Source of the DNA: Alistipes sp.
GTDB taxonomy: Bacteria; Bacteroidota; Bacteroidia; Bacteroidales; Rikenellaceae
Direction of reading: 5' to 3'
NCBI GenBank assembly: GCA_017629035.1
Contig: JAGBXX010000029.1
Location: 1-40,005, forward strand
DNA length: 40,005 nucleotides
A program made the position numbers and the translations under genes. The notes beneath the pieces were generated by a model. The model had not been told where the DNA came from. It did no database searches and saw only the letters and a program-made list of their open reading frames with translations. Shown here one piece after another: positions 1 to 7,042 of this stretch (position 1 is its first letter; each line of letters opens with the position of its first letter).

Positions 1-82
1 AAGCGTGCTTACGCTTGATCTTACCTGTGCCGGTGAAAGAAAAACGCTTCTTTGCAGCGGCATTTGTTTTCATTTTTGGCAT
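1..82 (-). CDS. rpmI: Large ribosomal subunit protein bL35 (5' end only)
   Basis: The first 27 codons are visible and the gene runs off the left edge. The protein begins [14 protein letters not shown] and continues [13 protein letters not shown], the conserved start of bL35, a small basic protein of the 50S subunit. The ATG at 82 is the natural start and matches the family exactly. A good promoter lies just upstream at 117-147. In most bacteria rpmI sits between infC and rplT; here the gene upstream is an unrelated phosphodiesterase, so infC is not in its usual place. rplT may follow outside the window. Confidence 0.93.
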   Translation of the reverse strand, partial: MPKMKTNAAAKKRFSFTGTGKIKRKHA

Positions 83-116
83 TGTTACAAAAGTTAAATT
101 AGTTAATAATAGCGCG

Positions 117-147
117 CAAAGGTAAAAAGAATTATTCAAACAGCCAA
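117..147 (-). promoter_or_regulatory. Bacteroidetes-type promoter for rpmI
   Basis: On the minus strand a -7 element TACCTTTG (117-124) is preceded by TTG (145-147) at a 20-base spacing. This fits the Bacteroidetes TTTG-N19-21-TAnnTTTG pattern. Transcription would start near 110, leaving a leader of about 27 bases before the rpmI ATG. It indicates that rpmI opens a transcription unit of its own. Confidence 0.65.
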
Positions 148-208
148 GAAATATCAAAGATTATTCGCCTCGAAATGTTAAATCTTTTCTCCCAAGAGGT
201 ATAATTTA

Positions 209-234
209 GGCTGCCACGATACCTCGCAGCAGCC
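209..234 (-). terminator. Possible weak terminator after the endonuclease/phosphatase gene
   Basis: A 6-bp stem (GGCTGC/GCAGCC) with a 14-base loop lies about 32 bases past the stop codon at 266. The tail on the minus strand is AT-rich (TAAATTAT) but has no T-run, so this is a weak candidate. It is the only hairpin I see between this gene and the rpmI promoter. Confidence 0.3.
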
Positions 235-265
235 CAAACCATGCGTTTTATCCCATTTTCGGAGC

Positions 266-1414
266 CTACTCCTTGATAAGCTTGAGGCGTGAGGTCACAG
301 GGAGGTGATCGGACATCGTTGCGCTCTCGTCGGCAGTGTAACGCTGCGACTCGAGACCCTCGCTACGAAGGATATAGTCGATACGCAACATACCACGCAT
401 AGGGCGGAATGTATATCCATAGCCTGTACCACTCTCAACAAATGTGTCGTAGAGATTCTCACTCAATAGACCATATACATAGGACATAGGTGTGTCGTTG
501 AAGTCACCCACAACAATCTGGCGATATGGAGTGTTGTCCATAATGTAGCGAAGAGTATCTACGTGTGAGGCACGGATTGATGAGTTGTCGGCAATGCGAT
601 TTACGATGCTGCGCATGCGGTCGCCATCCTGCAGGATCTTGCCACGAGCAATATCCTCGCTATCATCGGCCGAGATACTCATGGTGTAGAGGTGGTTGTT
701 GAAGATACGGATGGTGTCGTGGTTGAATACGATGTCGCACCACTGCGATGTACCACGACCCTGGCCAGCCACATTACCCGAGTTGATGATAGGGTAGCGG
801 CTATATGTGCGCACCACGTACTCGCCACCCTCGACAGCCTCTGCCATATATACAGTGCTATAGCGGCTCTCAAGAAGTGTGTCGATAGAGCTGATGCCAC
901 GAGCCTCACGTGGGAACTCCTGAAGACAGAGTATGTCGGGAAGGTTGTCGTTGGCAAGATACTCCACATAATCGCTTACAACACGGCGACCCTCATCGTT
1001 GTAGAAGCCTCGCACGTTGTGTGTCATGATTGTGAACTCGGTCTTATCCTCCTCCGGAAGCTCCTTCTCGGTCATCACTGCCGTGTTATAGAAGTCACCG
1101 ATGTAGAATACACCAGGGATAAGCAGAATACCGAATATCAGCGCCATAATCCAGCGGCGCATGACGAGCCATAGCAGAGTGCAGACAACCACCATGAGGT
1201 ATAGAATCGGAGTGAATAGACCCACGATTGTAAACTGGCCAAATAGTGATGGGGGCACATGTGGCGTGAGGTAGGCGATGATCAGTGCCAGGCTGAGTGA
1301 CAGCGTGATCGCCAAAAGAATGATGCTGAAGAGTGTGGCAAAGAAACCTCGTTTCTCGCCGCCGTTTGCAGACCCGAAAATACCGTTGTACTGCGACTTC
1401 TCTTTCGATGACAT
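266..1414 (-). CDS. Membrane-anchored endonuclease/exonuclease/phosphatase family protein
   Basis: 382 residues. The first ~110 residues hold three hydrophobic segments (roughly 25-47, 58-80 and 85-105), which anchor the protein in the inner membrane. The rest is an EEP-fold metal-dependent phosphodiesterase domain. Its signature motifs appear in order: THNVRG (metal-site Asn), LQEF (metal-binding Glu), NNHLYT, GDFNDTP (catalytic Asp/Asn), RIDYIL and SDHLPV (catalytic Asp-His pair). Family members cleave phosphodiester bonds in DNA, RNA, lipids or nucleotides, and the substrate here cannot be told. It starts 15 bases after the rhomboid gene and ends the long minus-strand gene run. Confidence 0.85.
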   Translation of the reverse strand: MSSKEKSQYNGIFGSANGGEKRGFFATLFSIILLAITLSLSLALIIAYLTPHVPPSLFGQFTIVGLFTPILYLMVVVCTLLWLVMRRWIMALIFGILLIPGVFYIGDFYNTAVMTEKELPEEDKTEFTIMTHNVRGFYNDEGRRVVSDYVEYLANDNLPDILCLQEFPREARGISSIDTLLESRYSTVYMAEAVEGGEYVVRTYSRYPIINSGNVAGQGRGTSQWCDIVFNHDTIRIFNNHLYTMSISADDSEDIARGKILQDGDRMRSIVNRIADNSSIRASHVDTLRYIMDNTPYRQIVVGDFNDTPMSYVYGLLSENLYDTFVESGTGYGYTFRPMRGMLRIDYILRSEGLESQRYTADESATMSDHLPVTSRLKLIKE

Positions 1415-1429
1415 ATAATTAAGTTTTAG

Positions 1430-2032
1430 TTAGTATCTATATCTCTTTCTATCCTGATATCTCCACCACAATAGTAGCAACCAGCCCCAGAACATACCGC
1501 CAAGGTGGGCGTAGTGGGCAACGCTATCATAGCTACCCGTAACACCAAACAGAAGCTCAACAAGGCCATAGATTATTACAAACCACTTAGCCTTCATCGG
1601 GATTGGTGGTATAAGCAGCATGATTGTGGCGTTGGGGTGCAGCATACCAAAGGCAAGCAGCAGACCAAAGACAGCACCCGAGGCACCAATGGTAATACCC
1701 ATGTAGCCCATAGCCAGTAGCTGCACGAGGCCTGCACCAATACCGCAGGTGAAGTAGTATACGAGAAAGCGCTTGGTACCAAGATCCTGCTCGAGGCCTC
1801 GACCAAACATCCATAGTGCGAACATGTTGAAGAACAGGTGCGAGAAATCACCGTGAAGGAACATGTAGGTCACAGGTTGCCATATCTTGAACCAGGGGCT
1901 CTCGACGGGAAATAGTGCAAAAAGCTCGTAGATAGCATCTGCACTAAGAAGTTTAGTTGCAAGAAATGCTACACAGTTGGCAATAAGTATGTTGAGCACC
2001 GCTGGGGGTGCAACCGATGCGTATCTATTCAT
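1430..2032 (-). CDS. Rhomboid family intramembrane serine protease
   Basis: 200 residues, almost entirely membrane helices. The catalytic serine is in GASGAVFG (Ser118) and the catalytic histidine in AHLGG (His176). The N-terminal HGDFSHLFFNM stretch (about 60-70) is the conserved loop-1 region with an oxyanion-hole Asn. The length fits the minimal six-helix bacterial core with no extra cytosolic domain. It would cleave transmembrane substrates in the inner membrane; the substrate is unknown. It lies 21 bases after mutL and 15 before the EEP gene, so it is probably cotranscribed with both. Confidence 0.9.
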   Translation of the reverse strand: MNRYASVAPPAVLNILIANCVAFLATKLLSADAIYELFALFPVESPWFKIWQPVTYMFLHGDFSHLFFNMFALWMFGRGLEQDLGTKRFLVYYFTCGIGAGLVQLLAMGYMGITIGASGAVFGLLLAFGMLHPNATIMLLIPPIPMKAKWFVIIYGLVELLFGVTGSYDSVAHYAHLGGMFWGWLLLLWWRYQDRKRYRY

Positions 2033-2053
2033 CTTACTATGCTGTTTGTTGCT

Positions 2054-3979
2054 TTAGTTTCGTGTTAGTTTTGCTCTGAAATCATCCAGAGTGAGTTCGG
2101 CCATGATGGGTGCTCCCGAGGGTGTGAAGCTGCGGTTATCGCACTTGGCAAGACTCTTTAATATCTGCTCGGCCTCCTCCTTGCGTAGTGCTTTAGCACA
2201 CGTAAGCGAGCCTCGGCGTGCCATGAGCTCGGCAAGACGTCGACGCTCCTCGATAACTGCCATCGTTCCATCCTCGATGCCGTGCAGCAGCTCGTAGATA
2301 AGCTCATCAAGAGGTGTGCACACGTCGATTATCGCTGGACGTCCCGATACGGAGATATGTCCATCGCCACGATACTCCACCTCGAAACCGAGGGCCGCAA
2401 ACTCCGTGGCGTGACTCTCCATGAGTTCATACTCCTCACTTGAGAGAGTTAGCTCCTCGGCAAAGAACATACGCTGCGAGGGTATTGCACCTCCATTTGT
2501 CGAGGCCACAATCTCCTCGTATAGTGTGCGCTCACGTGCTCGCTTCAGGCTTACCACGACACACTTTCCGCCATAGAGTGCTACTGCATATCCGCCACCT
2601 GCAAGCATCATCTCGCTAAATGTCGGCTCCTCACTCTGCATCGAGGACTCCACGTAGTCAAAGACTCCCTGCTCGGCCTCCTGCTCGTCGATATACTCCA
2701 CAACGCTTGTTGGAGCTGCCGATGAGCTCACCATGGTGTAATCCTCGTCCATGTCGCTCACGATCTTTGGCGCTGGGGTCGCCTGGCGCTGCTCGAGGCC
2801 ATCGTATGGCACATCGAAGCCCGTGAATGGTATATCGGGCATGGTTGCCGTAGGGTCGATATACTCCTCGCTGAAGGGGTTGTACTTGCTATTTGTGCCG
2901 ATGCGTGGCTCGTGGTATACTCGCTGCTGCTGTGTGTAGGCAGGTATATCGAGTCGAGCCTCGTCGCTAAAGTCCATCAAAGGCACTGCGCCAGTCTTGG
3001 CAAGTGTCTCACGTATTGCCGCCTGAAGAATCTGGATGATAACCTCCGTGTCGGCAAACTTCACGGTAGTCTTCTGCGGATGGACATTTACGTCGACACG
3101 CTCAGGGTCTACCGTTATATATATAAAGTATGAGGGCATGCATCCCTCGGGTATAAGCTTCTCGTAGGCACGCACAATGCTTCGCTGCATGGCCTGTGAG
3201 TAGAAGTATCTTCCGTTTACAAAGAGATACTGCTCGTTGTTGCGCTTCTTGGCTGCCGATGGTCGACCCACAAAGCCCTCGATGCGTACTACTGAGGTGT
3301 TGACCTCGACATCGAGCAGGTTGGCCTTGATATGTTTGCCGACGATATCTACGATGCGTCCTCGGCGATTTGTGGGCTGGAGTGAGTAGAGTAGTGCGTC
3401 GTTCTGGCGCAGCTCAAACTCAACCTCGGGGTTGCATAGTGCCACACGCATAAACTCCTGCTTTATCTGCGAGGCAAGGCGTGAGTTATCCCCGTCGATA
3501 AATTTGCGACGTGAGGGCACGTTGTAGAATATGTTGCGCACCATGAACTGCGAGCCCTTAGAGCACGACACAGGGCTCTGCGAGCGGAACTCGCCACCGC
3601 TGATAAGTGTCGATGTGCCAATCTCGTCGCCCTCCTGGCGTGTGCGCAGCTCCACCTCCGATACCGCAGCAATCGAGGCCAATGCCTCGCCACGGAAGCC
3701 GAAGGTGTGTAGCTGGTAGACATCCTCGATCGACTTAATCTTCGATGTTGCATGGCGGTCGAAGGCCATGCGGGCATCTATTGCCGACATGCCACAGCCG
3801 TCGTCGATGATCTGTATAAGCTCCTTACCGCCATTGCGGAAGTTCACCTTCACACACTTCGCCCCTGCGTCGATCGAATTTTCCATCATCTCCTTGACGA
3901 CATTCGATGGCGCATTGACAACCTCACCAGCGGCAATCTGGTTGGCTACAATCTCGGGTAGAAGTTTTATGCGGTTCAT
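2054..3979 (-). CDS. mutL: DNA mismatch repair protein MutL with a degenerate C-terminal metal site
   Basis: 641 residues. The N-terminal GHKL ATPase is intact: ANQIAAGEVV, KEMMENSIDAG (catalytic Glu30, Mg-binding Asn34), DDGCGM and GFRGEAL. It links MutS mismatch recognition to strand processing. A Glu-rich, low-conservation linker (~330-455) leads to the C-terminal dimerisation domain. The usual endonuclease motif DQHAxxExxxxE is replaced there by SLKRARERTLYE (477-488), so the Asp and His ligands are gone. The usual CPHGRP motif reads FTPSGAP. The protein may therefore be non-nicking, like E. coli MutL. It starts 10 bases after the small membrane protein gene. Confidence 0.96.
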   Translation of the reverse strand: MNRIKLLPEIVANQIAAGEVVNAPSNVVKEMMENSIDAGAKCVKVNFRNGGKELIQIIDDGCGMSAIDARMAFDRHATSKIKSIEDVYQLHTFGFRGEALASIAAVSEVELRTRQEGDEIGTSTLISGGEFRSQSPVSCSKGSQFMVRNIFYNVPSRRKFIDGDNSRLASQIKQEFMRVALCNPEVEFELRQNDALLYSLQPTNRRGRIVDIVGKHIKANLLDVEVNTSVVRIEGFVGRPSAAKKRNNEQYLFVNGRYFYSQAMQRSIVRAYEKLIPEGCMPSYFIYITVDPERVDVNVHPQKTTVKFADTEVIIQILQAAIRETLAKTGAVPLMDFSDEARLDIPAYTQQQRVYHEPRIGTNSKYNPFSEEYIDPTATMPDIPFTGFDVPYDGLEQRQATPAPKIVSDMDEDYTMVSSSAAPTSVVEYIDEQEAEQGVFDYVESSMQSEEPTFSEMMLAGGGYAVALYGGKCVVVSLKRARERTLYEEIVASTNGGAIPSQRMFFAEELTLSSEEYELMESHATEFAALGFEVEYRGDGHISVSGRPAIIDVCTPLDELIYELLHGIEDGTMAVIEERRRLAELMARRGSLTCAKALRKEEAEQILKSLAKCDNRSFTPSGAPIMAELTLDDFRAKLTRN

Positions 3980-3989
3980 GCTATCTTAA

Positions 3990-4502
3990 TTATTTGTTTG
4001 GGACAATCGTGATGCGCCTATAACGCCACTCGTTCTCCTCAATCTCCTTGAGTACGTCGTCGTTGAGCGTCTCGATACCCTCCTGGTTGGCTACGTCAAT
4101 ACTCTCGTTGTAGATAAACTCCATGGGGAATACCTCGCCCTCTGTCTCGCTCCTCTGCTTGGTGGCAGTAGCCTTCTGCTGTTTCTCCTCGTTGGCATCG
4201 ACAACGAACTCCATGATGCGTGGTAGCAGCCATAGTATGCCCAGGGCTATTACGACTGTTACCACCATAAGACCACGAAGCTTAGCCATGCCAGCGCTGC
4301 CCTCGCTCTCACGTGCTGCATCACGAGCCTCACGCTGCGTGCGGACATACTTGCCTGGTGTGTACTCCTCGTTGTCGGTCTCGGTCGAGGTGCCATGCAG
4401 AATCTTACGTCGCTGATTACGCTCCTCCTTTGCGGGGTCGTAGTAGCGAGGGAAGTAGTTAAACTGCCTTGGCTTGGTCTTGGGTGGACGAAATATTGAC
4501 AT
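3990..4502 (-). CDS. Conserved-looking single-pass membrane protein of unknown function
   Basis: 170 residues; I do not recognise a characterised family. A basic, proline/tyrosine-rich N-terminus (RPPKTKPRQFNYFPRYYDP) and a charged stretch are followed by one membrane helix at about 77-99 (GLMVVTVVIALGILWLLP). A polar C-terminal domain follows. The protein lacks a cleavable signal, so the N-terminus is probably cytoplasmic and the C-terminus periplasmic. It sits 20 bases after dnaJ and 10 before mutL, clearly inside the same transcription unit. Confidence 0.75.
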   Translation of the reverse strand: MSIFRPPKTKPRQFNYFPRYYDPAKEERNQRRKILHGTSTETDNEEYTPGKYVRTQREARDAARESEGSAGMAKLRGLMVVTVVIALGILWLLPRIMEFVVDANEEKQQKATATKQRSETEGEVFPMEFIYNESIDVANQEGIETLNDDVLKEIEENEWRYRRITIVPNK

Positions 4503-4522
4503 AGTGCTTTTAAGTCCTCTTG

Positions 4523-5683
4523 TTATCTAAAGAAGTTTTTCATGCGCTCGAAGATGTTCTGGTTCTCGACACCCGAAGCACGCTTGAAGTTAGGCTGCTC
4601 GGAGAGCTTCTCCACGAGGTTGCGCTCCTCCTTGGTGAGCTCGTCAGGGATGGTGATGTCGACAACAACCATGATATCTCCACGGCCGTAGCCATTAACA
4701 TCTGGAAGACCCTTGCCACGCAGGCGCAACACCTTGCCAGCGTGTGTACCTGGGGCGATCTTGATGCGTGCCTTACCATCGATTGTAGGCACCTCGACTT
4801 CGCCACCGAGGATGGCTGTAGTAACTGTGATGTTCATATTGTGGATCAGGTCGTTGCCATCACGAATAAGGAGTGGGTTGTGCTCCTCCTCGATAACCAC
4901 GAGCAGGTCGCCACTCACGCCACCATTGCGTGCGGCGTTACCCTTGCCACGCACGGTGAGCACCATGCCGTCGGCAACACCCGCAGGAATCTTAACCTCG
5001 ATAATCTCCTGACCACGCTCTGTGCCCTCGCCACCACACTTCGAGCACTTATCCTTGATAGTGCGGCCTGAGCCACCACACGAAGGACATACGCTCTGTG
5101 TCTGCATGCGACCAAAGAACGAGTTCTGCACCGAGATGATATATCCCGAACCGTTACACTGCGAACATGTAGCATACGACGACGAGTCCTTAGCACCCGA
5201 GCCACCACACTGGTCGCAGGCAACAGTCTTATTAATCTTGAGCTTCTTGGTTACACCCTCGGCAACCTCCTGAAGGTTGAGCTTCACGGTGATGCGAATG
5301 TCGCTACCACGCTGCTGTGCACGGCCACGTGACGAGCGACCGCCACCAAAACCGCCTCCAAAGCCTCCGAAGATATCGCCAAACTGCTCGAAGATATCCT
5401 CCATTGAGAAGCCTCCGCCCGAGAATCCCGAGAATCCGCCGCCACCTGCAGCACCGCCCATACCAGCATGGCCAAAGCGGTCGTAGCGAGCACGCTTATC
5501 GTCGTTCGACAACACGTCGTAGGCCTCGGCAGCCTCCTTGAACTTCTCCTCGGCCTCCTTGTTGCCAGGGTTCTTGTCTGGGTGATGCTTGATAGCCGCC
5601 TTGCGGTAGGCCTTCTTTATAGTATCGGCATCGGCGTTGCGCTCAACGCCTAACACCTCATAGTAATCTCTCTTCTCTGCCAT
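4523..5683 (-). CDS. dnaJ: Chaperone protein DnaJ (type I Hsp40)
   Basis: 386 residues, the normal length. An N-terminal J domain carries the HPD tripeptide (HHPDKNPGN, ~residues 33-41), which stimulates DnaK ATPase. It is followed by a Gly/Phe-rich linker (about 75-120). Four CxxCxGxG zinc-binding repeats follow: [24 protein letters not shown] and CSKCGGEG. The C-terminal substrate-binding domains complete the protein. It begins 12 bases after grpE, so the co-chaperones are made together. dnaK itself is about 33 kb away at the right end of the window. Confidence 0.98.
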   Translation of the reverse strand: MAEKRDYYEVLGVERNADADTIKKAYRKAAIKHHPDKNPGNKEAEEKFKEAAEAYDVLSNDDKRARYDRFGHAGMGGAAGGGGFSGFSGGGFSMEDIFEQFGDIFGGFGGGFGGGRSSRGRAQQRGSDIRITVKLNLQEVAEGVTKKLKINKTVACDQCGGSGAKDSSSYATCSQCNGSGYIISVQNSFFGRMQTQSVCPSCGGSGRTIKDKCSKCGGEGTERGQEIIEVKIPAGVADGMVLTVRGKGNAARNGGVSGDLLVVIEEEHNPLLIRDGNDLIHNMNITVTTAILGGEVEVPTIDGKARIKIAPGTHAGKVLRLRGKGLPDVNGYGRGDIMVVVDITIPDELTKEERNLVEKLSEQPNFKRASGVENQNIFERMKNFFR

Positions 5684-5695
5684 AATCTCTTACAT

Positions 5696-6286
5696 TTACT
5701 CGCCAACGACTACCTTAGCATAGCGAAGAACATGGTCGCCGAGCTTGTATCCACGCTGCACGCAGTCGATAACCAAGCCTCGCTTATCCTCGCCCGCAGC
5801 AAATCGTGCCACGGCCTCCTGCTCCTCCTCGTTGAAGGGCTGGCCAACGCAGTCGATAGCTGTGATCTTAGCCGCCTGGAGCACGCTCTCAAACTTGTTC
5901 ATCACAAGCTCCTCGCCCTTGCGCAAAGCCTCGATGTCATCGCTCTTAGTCGATGCAGCTACGGCACGCTCCATATCGTCGAGGATAGGGAGTATAGACT
6001 TCCATGCACCCTCGCAACCACGCTCCACAAGCTCCATCTTCTCCTTGATAGTGCGCTTGCGGAAGTTGTCGAACTCGGCCTGAAGGCGGAGATACTTATC
6101 TCTCCACACGGCAATCTGCTCCTCGAGCGATGGCTCGACTGACACATTGTCTGCCTCTGTGGCGTTTGTGGCGTTCTCGTCTGCCACTTTGTCCGACCCT
6201 GTCTCGGCGTTTGGCTGCTCAGGGGCTGTCGTAGCCTGGCCCTCGACATTCATATCTTGCTCTAAATCATGTGTTTGCTTGTTCAT
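5696..6286 (-). CDS. grpE: Nucleotide exchange factor GrpE
   Basis: About 196 residues from the ATG at 6286. An ATG seven codons upstream (6307) would add MFNFSRF, which is hydrophobic and unlike typical GrpE N-termini, so I prefer the downstream start without being certain. A disordered acidic N-terminus precedes the long coiled-coil (WRDKYLRLQAEFDNFRKRT, a GrpE hallmark) and the C-terminal beta domain (GVQRGYKL-type segment reading CVQRGYKLGDHVLRYAKVVVGE-like at the end). GrpE releases ADP from DnaK and acts as a thermosensor. It is followed closely by dnaJ. Confidence 0.95.
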   Translation of the reverse strand: MNKQTHDLEQDMNVEGQATTAPEQPNAETGSDKVADENATNATEADNVSVEPSLEEQIAVWRDKYLRLQAEFDNFRKRTIKEKMELVERGCEGAWKSILPILDDMERAVAASTKSDDIEALRKGEELVMNKFESVLQAAKITAIDCVGQPFNEEEQEAVARFAAGEDKRGLVIDCVQRGYKLGDHVLRYAKVVVGE

Positions 6287-6328
6287 AAATCTGCTAAAAT
6301 TAAACATTACAGATATATATTGTTCAAA

Positions 6329-7042
6329 TTATATGCCTAATACAAATATAGTTGGTCGTTTCTCGATATTTGGCACAGCCACTCGTTGCCACTCCTCGAC
6401 CGTGCGGGTCACTATCAGCTCATCCTTTGCCGTGATGTCGGCAGCCACCGTGAGTCGCATCTTGGGCGAGAGGGTCTTGCGCAGTGTGTCAAAGAGCTTG
6501 AGGTTGCGGTATGGCGCCTCGATAAATATCTGCGCCTGGCGCTCCTGCGTAGCTCTGCGCTCAAGAGCCTTGATAGCCTTGCCACGCTCGGGCTCCTTGA
6601 CGGGGATATAGCCATTGAAGGCAAACGACTGGCCATTCTGTCCCGAGGCCATCATCACCATGAGTATCGACGAGGGGCCTACGAGGGGCACAATCTTAAC
6701 ACCGTGGCGATGTGCTAGTGCAACGATGTCGGCACCTGGATCGGCAACGCCTGGAACACCCGCCTCGGAGATAACGCCTGCCGAGCGACCTGCCAGCACG
6801 GGGCGAAGCATGCGCTCAATATCCTGCTGTGAGGTGGTGTGCTCGTTGAGCTCCACAAACTCCAGCTCGTCGATCTTGCGCTCAATGCCCGCCTTGGACA
6901 AAAAACGACGTGCCGAACGGGTATTCTCCACAATGAAGTAATCCAGCGAGTTCATCACCTCGAGGTTTGCCTTTGGAAGCACCTCCCATACCGACTCTGC
7001 CTCGGCAATAGGGCAGGGTATCATATATATTGTGCCTGTCAT
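6329..7042 (-). CDS. Tetrapyrrole-methylase-fold SAM-dependent methyltransferase (RsmI-related)
   Basis: 237 residues. The fold is that of the RsmI/uroporphyrin methylase family: a GTIYMIPCPIAE opening, an ENTRSARRFL segment, SEAGVPGVADPG (the SAM-binding loop, SDAGTPGISDPG in RsmI), VGPSSILMVMMASG and FIEAPYRN. True RsmI 2'-O-methylates C1402 of 16S rRNA. This protein belongs to a Bacteroidetes variant that departs from RsmI in the opening and the SAM loop, so its target is unconfirmed. Its ATG overlaps the stop of murF-alr by one base (TAATG), suggesting translational coupling. Confidence 0.85.
   Translation of the reverse strand: MTGTIYMIPCPIAEAESVWEVLPKANLEVMNSLDYFIVENTRSARRFLSKAGIERKIDELEFVELNEHTTSQQDIERMLRPVLAGRSAGVISEAGVPGVADPGADIVALAHRHGVKIVPLVGPSSILMVMMASGQNGQSFAFNGYIPVKEPERGKAIKALERRATQERQAQIFIEAPYRNLKLFDTLRKTLSPKMRLTVAADITAKDELIVTRTVEEWQRVAVPNIEKRPTIFVLGI
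6343..6350 (-). promoter_or_regulatory. Possible internal -7 element ahead of grpE-dnaJ
   Basis: TATATTTG on the minus strand fits TAnnTTTG and lies inside the last codons of the upstream methylase gene, 57 bases before the preferred grpE start. No clear -33 TTTG is visible. An extra promoter would let the chaperone genes be expressed apart from the long operon, but the match is short and could be chance. Confidence 0.25.
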
